Source of the DNA: an uncultured bacterium
GTDB taxonomy: Bacteria; Cyanobacteriota; Vampirovibrionia; Gastranaerophilales; Gastranaerophilaceae
Assembly (NCBI GenBank): GCA_902462155.1
Contig: CABQAQ010000005.1
Span: forward strand, 1 to 64,000
DNA length: 64,000 bases
Direction of reading: 5' to 3'
In this document: positions 53,020-60,539 of the stretch, piece by piece
Layout of the letters: every line of letters starts with the position of its first letter
Position numbering within the stretch: position 1 is the first letter of the stretch
Made by a program: the position numbers and the translations under genes
Notes under the pieces: model-generated
What the model was told of the DNA's origin: nothing
What the model saw: only the letters and a program-made list of their open reading frames with translations
Databases searched by the model: none

Positions 53020-53071
53020 CTTTCACGGTGTAGACAGGGATTCGAATTCCCTTGGGGGTACCATTTTTAAA
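53020..53071 (+). repeat. right attachment repeat (attR)
   Basis: 52 bases identical to 36154-36205. It is a detached copy of the tRNA-Glu 3' half left by integration. Confidence 0.95.
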
Positions 53072-53077
53072 TAAAAT

Positions 53078-53104
53078 AACTAGCTCTGAGGCTAGTTTTT
53101 TTGT
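53078..53104 (+). terminator. native terminator of tRNA-Glu, displaced
   Basis: AACTAGC-TCTGAG-GCTAGTT followed by TTTTT. It lies just past the right repeat and probably ended the tRNA transcript before integration. Confidence 0.75.
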
Positions 53105-53426
53105 TTCTAATCTCTGCTTCTTTTGATAAATCAACCATTAATTCTACGATCTGATGATATCTCTATTAATGGCTACTTTAGTTCTAAATAATTTTACGCA
53201 CCACTCTCTTTTATAACTACACATCTTCATCCTTTTCAAAAACTACTTAATCTCTAGCTCTATACCTACGTAATTTTACTTACAGATTCTTTCTTAAGGA
53301 CTTTTTCAGACTTTTATTTCTCTCACTAACTATTTATAATATTATTTGTTTCTTCTTTTTTGAAAGGATTCTATATGTAAATTATGAAATTTTAAAATTA
53401 AAACTAGCTTATATCTAATACTTGAT
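53105..53426. other. intergenic region, no clear gene
   Basis: 322 bases, AT-rich and pyrimidine-rich on the plus strand. GAAAGGATTCTATATG near 53364 resembles the SD-start pattern of the two modules that follow, but opens only one codon before TAA, so it may be a vanished module. Nothing else is recognised. Confidence 0.4.
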
Positions 53427-53816
53427 TTATCTTAGAAGTATGCTTATTAAATCTTCTAAAATATAAACTATTATTATATATAACGGTGAGAAAATCAAAA
53501 AAAGACCAATTAAAAAAACGACAAAGTATATTTTCTTTATGTTGATTTTTTTATCTATAACATTTTTCTTTTCAATTTTGGCACAAAAAAGTAATAAAAA
53601 TATTAAAAAAATATAAACTAAAAATGTCTTGAATAATATATCTTCAAAAGTAATTAACCCAGGATATGTATCTAAAACATAATTAAATTTACCGCCTGAT
53701 TTAATTAAATACGGCATTAAGATACAAAAATAAAATAACCAAATCACAGTAAAAATATAAGCTATAAATGAAATTAATCTAAAAGATATATATTTATATA
53801 AATTTTTAAATATCAT
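53427..53816 (-). CDS. small predicted membrane protein
   Basis: About 129 aa from an ATG at 53816 (a TTG at 53834 is possible). Three to four hydrophobic helices (FRLISFIAYIFTVIWLFYF, FLVYIFLIFLLLFCA, VVFLIGLFLIFSPLYIIIV) separated by Lys-rich loops. No SD is evident. It is divergent from the truncated gene at 53856, the same layout as the pair 54085/54442. An immunity-protein role for an adjacent effector is conceivable. In AT-rich DNA a hydrophobic ORF can arise by chance, so confidence is low. Confidence 0.4.
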   Translation of the reverse strand: MIFKNLYKYISFRLISFIAYIFTVIWLFYFCILMPYLIKSGGKFNYVLDTYPGLITFEDILFKTFLVYIFLIFLLLFCAKIEKKNVIDKKINIKKIYFVVFLIGLFLIFSPLYIIIVYILEDLISILLR

Positions 53817-53855
53817 AAGGTAATTATAAAACAAAATACTATAGAAAGGAAATTA

Positions 53856-54101
53856 ATGACTATGTCTGATACTCACAAGAAAAATCTACGCGAACAATTT
53901 AGTGATGAGATATATGCAAAAACAAAGAAGTACCAAAAAAAATACGGCTTTGAAATCGGAGTAGGTGAACACGATACTTGGAATAATGAAGCCGATGCTT
54001 TTAAACACGCTTTTATGCAGGCTGTTTTAGCTCAACGTTTTACAAGTCCCTTAAGTGCTGGGATCTATACTATTAATGTTACCTTTAATTTCTTTGAATA
54101 A
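53856..54101 (+). pseudogene. truncated DUF6973-like fragment
   Basis: 81 aa with a good SD (AGAAAGGA) before the start. The segment HDTWNNEADAFKHAFMQAVLAQRF is like the 'wN.eADAfrHa' core of DUF6973-type domains found in polymorphic toxin and secreted proteins. The similarity stops soon after, and the frame ends at 54101 in sequence overlapping the 3' end of the opposite-strand gene at 54085. I read it as the 5' stump of a longer gene whose 3' part was lost when the next module arrived or a deletion occurred. Confidence 0.55.
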
Positions 54102-54441
54102 TATATTGTAACAATGTATATACATAAATTATAAATATTACAGATATATACATTATGAATATTATATAACCTATTATGAAAAATATATTATAATATTTAT
54201 TTTCTAATATAAATTTATTCTTTATCTTTAATTCAAATATATATTCAATTGTACAGGTAATAAACGTACCGCTAAATAAGAAAAGTGGAATAAAAAATAG
54301 TACCCCATAAACAACAAAATATGGGCTAGGATTTCTATTAAATAATAAATAAAATATCAATATCCAACATAATAATGATACAACATTTAAACTTAAATAA
54401 TTTTTAGAATAATACAAAAAATTAGAAAGGAATTTTAACAT
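54085..54441 (-). CDS. small predicted membrane protein
   Basis: 118 aa with three to four hydrophobic helices (LNVVSLLCWILIFYLLF, VVYGVLFFIPLFLFSGTF, IFFIIGYIIFIMYISVIFII). The layout matches the protein at 53427 (both have a short N-terminal NYLS/KYIS segment before the first helix), so they may be distant paralogues. Its ATG abuts the ATG of the effector-like pseudogene on the other strand. There is no SD. Possible immunity or membrane partner; low certainty. Confidence 0.42.
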   Translation of the reverse strand: MLKFLSNFLYYSKNYLSLNVVSLLCWILIFYLLFNRNPSPYFVVYGVLFFIPLFLFSGTFITCTIEYIFELKIKNKFILENKYYNIFFIIGYIIFIMYISVIFIIYVYTLLQYIIQRN

Positions 54442-55594
54442 ATGAAAAATAATAAATTAAAATAATGATTTAATACAACTATCAGGATATATATACAAAC
54501 ATCCTAATAACGTAAAACCTGACAATTGGAAATTAATCCGGACTAAAGAAAATAAACTCTCAGGTTTTTATGCCGAGGCTTATCAAAATGGTAACGATAT
54601 CGCTATTATTTATAAAGGCACTGATTTTCCAAATAAAAATAATATGTCAGTTAATACATTAAATAATAGTTTGCGAGATAATATATTCAATAATCTATTT
54701 ATGGGAATTGGTACATTACCCAAACAGATAAAAGATGCACGAGAATTTTATTCTGAAATTAAAAATAAAAATCTTGGCAAGAATATAAATTTATGCGGAC
54801 ATTCTTTAGGCGGGAGCTTAGCTCAAATCGTTGGTGCTGAAACCGGGCTTCATACTGTCACTTATGGAGCTTATGGGATTGGACATATTCTTGATTCTCA
54901 AGGTAAACATTTCGATAATATTTTTAACTATGGACAACTTCTTGATCCTATTTTTAGTTCAAATATTTCGAATCAAATTGGTAATACTTATATTATGAAT
55001 GGTTTTAATCTAAATGATCCAAACGAATTATATTTAATAAAAGGTGATTCCATAAATACTAATTTTTCTTTTGAAAAACATAAAGTGGAAAATCGTGAAC
55101 CACTTGAAAATGCAAAATTACTCGCTGATAAAAATATTAATAAATTTATCTATCCTTTAATTTTAAAAGGTTCTATCTCTAAAACTATTGATGATTTACA
55201 AAAAAACAATTTCCTCTACACTCGTGAAATGATACACAATATGTGAAATGATGACTTCTTACAAAATCAACCTTTAATCTTTCATCAGCTAAAAACTTCT
55301 GGCATTCCAAGTGAAAATTTGTTAACGCAACACAATGATATCTCTGGGTTTTTTAATGAAATAAGTGGCAATTCTATTATTTTTACCAGAGAAGATATTA
55401 ATAATATGTCTTACGATGAATATCTAAAAAATGAAAAACCTATCTTTTTTCAACTTAACTCTATTGGCATTCCTTCTCTACATCAAGCTAGACTTTCAGA
55501 GACGAACCTCACACTTTGGGGTTTTCTTAAAAATCCTCGAACTTTTGAAATCCAATCTGGGTGTAATTTAACATACAGAACAAGATTAAATTAA
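54442..55594 (+). pseudogene. lipase-like protein, broken by frameshift and internal stop
   Basis: SD AGAAAGG precedes an ATG at 54442 whose frame ends after 7 codons; one extra A would join it to the following frame (NNDLIQLSGYIYKHPN). That frame holds a class-3-lipase-like alpha/beta hydrolase core with IIYKGTDFP and the nucleophile elbow CGHSLGGSLAQIVGAETG. It is then cut by a TGA at 55244-55246 within FLYTREMIHNM, stop, NDDFLQNQPLIFHQL, while a second copy of the same motif (IIFTREDINNMSYDEYL ... IFFQL) follows intact to 55594. It was probably a secreted or injected effector and is now inactive. Confidence 0.7.
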
Positions 55595-55631
55595 CTATGA
55601 GATGGAGATGGTATAATTTAACAAAACATAT

Positions 55632-55725
55632 TGTCCAATGATGTCCAATATAATAAAACGACATGATCTTGACAAATTAAGGATTTATGCCATAATATAA
55701 ATATAGTTGTCCAATGCTGTCCAAT
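55632..55725 (+). promoter_or_regulatory. promoter framed by paired TGTCCAAT operators
   Basis: Four exact TGTCCAAT sites in two pairs, each pair 10 bases apart: 55632-55639 and 55642-55649 upstream, 55708-55715 and 55718-55725 downstream. Between them lies TTGACA (55669-55674) with ATAATA about 17 bases on. Two related TGTCCAAG strings occur inside the gene (55807, 55819). One helical turn spacing suggests a dimer on one DNA face. The downstream ATPase has a C-terminal HTH and is the likely ligand. Confidence 0.7.
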
Positions 55726-55738
55726 AAAGGGAATAAAA

Positions 55739-56899
55739 ATGCGAGCAGCTCTTGTTCTTAATATAATAGAATCTTACTTTAAAAATGAATCTTCTTTTAT
55801 GGATGCTGTCCAAGAACTTGTCCAAGATGAAAGTAAAAAAGGCAATGATGATTTTGTAAATAAAATTAACGATATTTTAAAAAATAAAAAAAATACAAAA
55901 AAATCAAATATTAAAAACAGTTTTTTGCAATCAACGGGACCAATTTTTAATCTAAGCAATGCTAATACTACTACGTTATTGCAACCCCCAAAAGACAAAG
56001 ACTCTTCATTAAGTTTAATGGAAATAATTGACCCAAGTATTTCATTTAGCGACTTAGTTCTTTCTGAAAAAATGAAAAAGACAATTGACCAAATAATAGA
56101 AGAAACGAAAAAATCTGCACTACTTGAAAATGCTGGAATCCATCCAACAAAAAGAATATTGTTTTATGGACCACCAGGTTGTGGCAAAACTGTTATGGGA
56201 CTTGCTCTAGCAAAAGCTTTAGGCAAAAAAGTTGCATATGTAAGATTGGATTCATTATTTTCATCTTATTTGGGGCAAACCAGTACAAATTTACGAAAAA
56301 TATTTGATGCCGTAAAATCTGGCGAATATGCTTTATTTCTTGATGAATTTGATTCAATAGGTAAAAAACGTGATGATAGTCAAGAAGTAGGAGAATTAAA
56401 AAGAATTGTTATTACGCTTCTACAAAATTTAGATTTATTACCTCCAGATATATTAGTAATAGCCGCAACAAATCATCAACATCTTTTAGATCCTGCCGTT
56501 TGGCGTAGATTTGATGTCGCAATTGCTGTTGATGAACCGACAGCTGAATACAGACAAGAATTTATTAATAAAATGTTGCAAGAATATAAAGATTGCGTAG
56601 AAATAGATTATCCACGCTTATTAAAATTCACTGAAGGAATGAGTACCTCAAGACTAAAAGATTTAGTTAATCAGGTTATTAAGACATATTTGCTAAGAGA
56701 TAAAGCAAATAAAATAACAATGGAAGATTTTATCAATAGCATATTTGTAATTGAAAAATTTGATAATTCAAAAGATACATTGATAAATTGGGCATTCCAA
56801 CTAAGCAAAAAAGGACTTTCATTAAGAGAGCTTGAAACTATTACAGGGATACCAAAATCAACACTATCGCATCGTTTTAAAACCATGGAGGTAAAATAA
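55739..56899 (+). CDS. AAA+ ATPase with C-terminal HTH
   Basis: 386 aa. The N-terminal 130 residues are helical and unrecognised. The AAA+ core has Walker A GPPGCGKT (144-151), Walker B ALFLDEFD (198-205), sensor 1 AATN (242-245) and an arginine-finger region WRRFD. It resembles FtsH/spastin-group ATPases. The last 35 residues (KGLSLRELETITGIPKSTLSHRF, in part) form a resolvase-type helix-turn-helix. AAAGGG precedes the ATG. The protease gene begins one base after its stop, so they form a two-gene operon. I infer that it unfolds or delivers substrates to, or senses a trigger for, the protease and also autoregulates. Confidence 0.85.
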   Translation: MRAALVLNIIESYFKNESSFMDAVQELVQDESKKGNDDFVNKINDILKNKKNTKKSNIKNSFLQSTGPIFNLSNANTTTLLQPPKDKDSSLSLMEIIDPSISFSDLVLSEKMKKTIDQIIEETKKSALLENAGIHPTKRILFYGPPGCGKTVMGLALAKALGKKVAYVRLDSLFSSYLGQTSTNLRKIFDAVKSGEYALFLDEFDSIGKKRDDSQEVGELKRIVITLLQNLDLLPPDILVIAATNHQHLLDPAVWRRFDVAIAVDEPTAEYRQEFINKMLQEYKDCVEIDYPRLLKFTEGMSTSRLKDLVNQVIKTYLLRDKANKITMEDFINSIFVIEKFDNSKDTLINWAFQLSKKGLSLRELETITGIPKSTLSHRFKTMEVK

Positions 56900-56900
56900 T

Positions 56901-59138
56901 ATGGCACCACAAAATCCAAAATATTCACACTTAATTATCAAAGAGGGAGATATTGAAATAGTAAAGTATGACCCGCAAGGAAGAACTAAGCCGGTTCCAA
57001 GGAATTTTGGTGCACACGGTCAATTACTTTTGGATGGGATGGAGCATATTATTACAAAACATTCAACTGTAACATCTTCTTTAGGGACTAATAAAGTTGC
57101 GTTTGAAATAAAACTACATGAAAGTCAGAAGTTTCAAGACAAAAATAGGCGAGAATTTTTAGAAAATAATAAAATCCGTATAAATGCTATAAAAAATCAA
57201 AATCAAGCAATTGCATCAGCAACCATTTCAGATTTTAATAAGTTTGAGAACAAAGTTAGAGAATATAAAAATACAAGTAAAAATAAATCTGAATTCCAAT
57301 TTATTGATTCAATAACACCTATTGAAATTGAGGATAAACAAATATCTGATATAAAGGAAATGGCAAAAAATACTGCTTTAAAAGATGAAAAATTTGATAT
57401 ACAAGCAGTTTTTTTACCGGAACTGTCAGCAGAAGAATATCAGGCAACTATTTCAAACTTTAAACAGAATATTAAAAATATTGGTGGAAATTTTATTCGT
57501 GAGCCTTATCAATTAACAAATGGTATGGTTGTTGCAAGATTTGAAGTTTCAGGTAAGGATATTGATACTATATCTGCAGATGATGCAATATATAGAATTG
57601 AAGAAACAGTATCTTATACTTTCGAACCAAGCGAATCAAAACTCACAGGTAATTTGGAATATAGTGTAGATGAAAATATAGAACCTAAATCATTACCTTG
57701 CGTAGTAGTAATAGATGGAGGAGTAGACTTTTCGGCAAGTCCTCAAATTGAACCTTTTGTGTCGGAACATCTTTCTTATGAACACAATGAATACAATAAT
57801 TTCCAACATGGAACTGCTGTTGCGTCAAGAGTAATTTTTGGCGAAAACATTGATGTACAATTAAAAACAGGGATTTTAACTCCAAAAGCACGAGTTATTG
57901 ATGCTTGTATTTTTGATACAGAAACACTTACTGAAGACAATTTAATTGAAAAAATTAAGTATATAGTAGAACACTATCACGAAAAAGCCCAAATTTTTAA
58001 TTTGTCTGTTAATAGTTCAAAAGCAATAGACCAAAATACAATGAGCTTGTTAGGATATGAAATTGATGCATTAATTCATAAATATAAAATAATATTCACA
58101 ATATCAGCTGGCAACCATAATCTTTGGCAGTTTACGGATGACTATGCAAATATTTTAGATGACGATGATTCTATAATTGCAAGTCCCGCAGAAGCAACTC
58201 TTGCGTTAACTGTTGGTGCTATAAATAATGAAAATGATCCTAACAGCTTAACCGGTAAAGATGAAATATCTCCGTATTCAAGAATAGGTCATGGTTTTGC
58301 ACAAAATGAGAAACCTGATATTGTTGCATATGGTGGAAATATTTCAATTGCGAATAAAACAAACTTTGGTATTACTGCGATTTCAAATAACGGACAATTT
58401 GTTACTACTTCGGGTACAAGTTTTGCGGCTCCTGTTATTGCATCCAACGCAGCACAAATAATAAGGTATGTAAACAATGATAATGGCATGGCACCATTAT
58501 TAACTAAATTACTAATGATACATTCAGCTAAACAATTATGGGAAGCAGAAGGACTTAAAGAAGAAGACAAAAATTTTTACAAAAAATTATACGGCAATGG
58601 TATATGTAACATTGAAGATGCTTTGTTCTCGGAAGAATCAAAAGTTACATTTTTATGCACCGGAACAATGAATCGCTTAAATAAGCAAAGAGTAAAATTT
58701 TATATTCCAGAGCTCACATCTGAAAAACCAAGAAAATATCCATTTATTGTTAAAATAACTTGCTTGTCAGATCCCATAACTGACTATCAAAAAGGAGAAG
58801 AATATTTAGGGACATTTATTGATGCAAGTTTGCATAAATTAAGTTCGACAGGGAAAAATACAAATGCGAATCCAGCTAAGACAATAACTGGTCGTAGAAA
58901 GTGGCAGCCATATCAACATTTTGAAAATGTATTTTATACAGTTCAACCTGGAGATTGGGAACTGTGGTTACAACTTTATACAAGATGGGATGTTGCTGAC
59001 GATTTCGAAGTTCCATATGTTTTGGCTATAACAATTGAGGACCCATTAAGACAAATGGAATTATATAGTGCTATTCAAAATGAAGTTGAAAATCGTTATG
59101 ATTTAATGATTCAACCTGAAACAAGAATACAAATATAA
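56901..59138 (+). CDS. subtilisin-like (S8) serine protease, intracellular
   Basis: 745 aa with no signal peptide. Residues 1-260 form an N-terminal region of unknown fold. The S8 domain has the catalytic Asp272 (VVVIDGGVDF), His303 (NFQHGTAVASR), oxyanion Asn405 (SAGNHN) and Ser507 (TTSGTSFAAPVI). A C-terminal beta-rich domain covers about 600-745. All catalytic residues are present. Coupled to the upstream AAA+ gene by one base. ATPase-subtilase gene pairs recur in bacterial accessory DNA and are thought to be conflict systems; that role is inference here. Confidence 0.9.
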   Translation: MAPQNPKYSHLIIKEGDIEIVKYDPQGRTKPVPRNFGAHGQLLLDGMEHIITKHSTVTSSLGTNKVAFEIKLHESQKFQDKNRREFLENNKIRINAIKNQNQAIASATISDFNKFENKVREYKNTSKNKSEFQFIDSITPIEIEDKQISDIKEMAKNTALKDEKFDIQAVFLPELSAEEYQATISNFKQNIKNIGGNFIREPYQLTNGMVVARFEVSGKDIDTISADDAIYRIEETVSYTFEPSESKLTGNLEYSVDENIEPKSLPCVVVIDGGVDFSASPQIEPFVSEHLSYEHNEYNNFQHGTAVASRVIFGENIDVQLKTGILTPKARVIDACIFDTETLTEDNLIEKIKYIVEHYHEKAQIFNLSVNSSKAIDQNTMSLLGYEIDALIHKYKIIFTISAGNHNLWQFTDDYANILDDDDSIIASPAEATLALTVGAINNENDPNSLTGKDEISPYSRIGHGFAQNEKPDIVAYGGNISIANKTNFGITAISNNGQFVTTSGTSFAAPVIASNAAQIIRYVNNDNGMAPLLTKLLMIHSAKQLWEAEGLKEEDKNFYKKLYGNGICNIEDALFSEESKVTFLCTGTMNRLNKQRVKFYIPELTSEKPRKYPFIVKITCLSDPITDYQKGEEYLGTFIDASLHKLSSTGKNTNANPAKTITGRRKWQPYQHFENVFYTVQPGDWELWLQLYTRWDVADDFEVPYVLAITIEDPLRQMELYSAIQNEVENRYDLMIQPETRIQI

Positions 59139-59139
59139 A

Positions 59140-59409
59140 CTAGTTATTGTAGTATTTCTTGAAATTTTCGGCTTGTTCAAGTACATCTTTATATACTTGA
59201 GTATAGTCTTCAGGATTTTCTTTTGATGGTATTGGCGGGAAGCCATTATTTCCGAGAAGTACAATTATGTCACACCATAATTCAGCTTTTATATCTTCTC
59301 TTGAAAAACAATTAGCACCGTATTTTGTTTTATCTGTTACAAGTTTATGAATCTCTTGCGCTAATTTGATATTTTTATCTTCAGGAAATTCAAACTTATA
59401 TTTCTTTTC
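59140..59409 (-). pseudogene. 3' stump of type I restriction hsdR
   Basis: About 90 residues matching the C-terminal tail of HsdR proteins: IKLAQEIHKLVTDKTKY, REDIKAELWCDIIVLLGNNGFPP and YKDVLEQAENFKKYY (in parts). The rest of the gene (over 900 residues) is missing. On the coding side it joins abruptly at about 59407-59412 to a recombinase fragment on the opposite strand. The frame opens with TTG only because of that junction, so it is not expected to be a functional gene. Confidence 0.75.
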
Positions 59410-59688
59410 TACCGCGACGAGTTCCAAGACGAAATCGATTCGTTAAATGCTCAATTAACAAATTTGAATAATTCAACGATTGATATTCTTGAATTTTCTC
59501 GAAAAACGCTCGAACTTTTCAAAAAGGCTCCATTACTGTATTTGAACGGCGACATCGAAACAAAGCGAGAATTGATAAAACTTGTATGTTCGAACTTATT
59601 ATATGACGGCGCAAACTTAACTATAATAATAAAAGAGGCGTTTCAACCTATCGTCGAAATTGCCTCTTTAATAAATGGTGGGCGATGA
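59407..59688 (+). pseudogene. 3' stump of a large serine recombinase
   Basis: The frame reads FYRDEFQDEIDSLNAQLTNLN, then ILEFSRKTLELFKKAP and KRELIKLVCSNLLYDGANLTI (in parts), matching the C-terminal coiled-coil and tail of site-specific serine recombinases. Everything upstream, including the catalytic domain, is missing. Its codon use is more GC-rich than its surroundings (GAC GAG TTC, ATC GAT TCG). Its stop codon lies within the tRNA-Val 3' end. It is a relic of a former mobile element next to tRNA-Val. Confidence 0.72.
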
Positions 59689-59751
59689 GGGACTCGAACC
59701 CGCGACCCCTTGAATGTCATTCAAGTGCGCTACCAACTGCGCTAATCGCCC
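59676..59751 (-). tRNA. tRNA-Val(GAC)
   Basis: Reading the minus strand: acceptor GGGCGAT pairs with ATCGCCC, D arm GCGC-AGTTGGTA-GCGC, anticodon stem CTTGA/TCAAG with loop ATGACAT (GAC), T loop GGTTCGAGTCC, and encoded CCA. 76 bases. The recombinase relic ends within its 3' end. Confidence 0.93.
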
Positions 59752-59784
59752 ATTTGTAAAAAGTTTAAGTTAGTGTATCATAAA

Positions 59785-60426
59785 TTATCGTTCTTCACAA
59801 CTATTTATTTTTTTTCTTAAGATTCTTAATTTATTTACTTCATCACTAGAAATACTAGTGGGATTCCCAATAATACAAGCATTTATACTGATCTGAGCTA
59901 AACTTTCAGCACTTTCTGTAGAATAAAAAGCCTCTTTTAAACTTGTATCTCCAAGAATAAAACCGTGATTTGCCATTAAAACAGCGTTATGATCAAGAAA
60001 ATATTTAGAAGTATTAAAAGCTAAATCATCAGAAGATGGCATAGCATATTCTGCTAAAGGTATCTGATTAAAAAGATAAATCATCTCAGATAAAATCGGA
60101 TCCACAAGTGGTCTATGACATACAGAAAATGCTGTTAATGCATTTGGATGACAATGTATTATAGCATTTATATCTTTCCTTATTTTATAAATATTGAAAT
60201 GAAGATTCTTTTCAGAAGTCAAAGTTTTACTACCTTGAATAATATTTCCATTTATATCTGATAAAATTATATCATCTATGCCAAGATCACCAAGACTAGT
60301 CTGGGTTGCTGTAATAAGGAAATTATCACCATATCTTACACTTATATTTCCACTTTTACCAGGTGCCATATTCTTCTGAGATAGCTTTTTACCTATTTCA
60401 ATGATTTCTTTTTTTAAAATATCCAT
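59785..60426 (-). CDS. class II aldolase/adducin family protein
   Basis: 213 aa. GKSGNISVRYGDNFLITATQTSLGDL is the substrate loop of L-fuculose-1-phosphate aldolase-type enzymes. Zn ligands are the IIHCHPNAL His pair and His155 in MANHGFILG. Asp/Glu residues in LTSEKNLHF are the acid/base region. The fold cleaves or dehydrates phosphorylated sugars. Which substrate (fuculose-P, ribulose-P, methylthioribulose-P) cannot be decided, because no pathway genes are adjacent. Confidence 0.88.
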   Translation of the reverse strand: MDILKKEIIEIGKKLSQKNMAPGKSGNISVRYGDNFLITATQTSLGDLGIDDIILSDINGNIIQGSKTLTSEKNLHFNIYKIRKDINAIIHCHPNALTAFSVCHRPLVDPILSEMIYLFNQIPLAEYAMPSSDDLAFNTSKYFLDHNAVLMANHGFILGDTSLKEAFYSTESAESLAQISINACIIGNPTSISSDEVNKLRILRKKINSCEER

Positions 60427-60539
60427 TTTAAATACCTTAATTATAATAAAGTTATTTTCTATTATAACATTAAAATAATAATAAATTATCTAATGAAAAA
60501 TCATTTTAAATATTATTTTTTTTGTATAATAATAAAAAT

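Larger units (their letters stand above)
36154..53071. mobile_element. integrated element (about 16.9 kb) in tRNA-Glu
   Basis: Perfect 52-bp direct repeats bound the region (36154-36205 and 53020-53071). The first is the tRNA-Glu 3' half plus 8 downstream bases. The right end has a tyrosine recombinase, an excisionase-like gene, and a Bro-type antirepressor. Cargo includes a persulfide reductase, an RHH-NifX fusion, TIR + Res-like genes, a serine resolvase, an AAA_14 ATPase and a retron. No relaxase, coupling protein, replication initiator or structural phage gene is recognisable, so it is a genomic island or mobilisable element dependent on other mobile DNA for transfer. Genes inside look less AT-extreme than the flanking core genes. 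Confidence 0.88.

Noticed and set aside
53072..59751. Second complete integrative element at tRNA-Val
   Set aside because: No repeat of the tRNA-Val 3' end was found upstream and the only recombinase is a 3' fragment. It is a remnant zone rather than a defined element.
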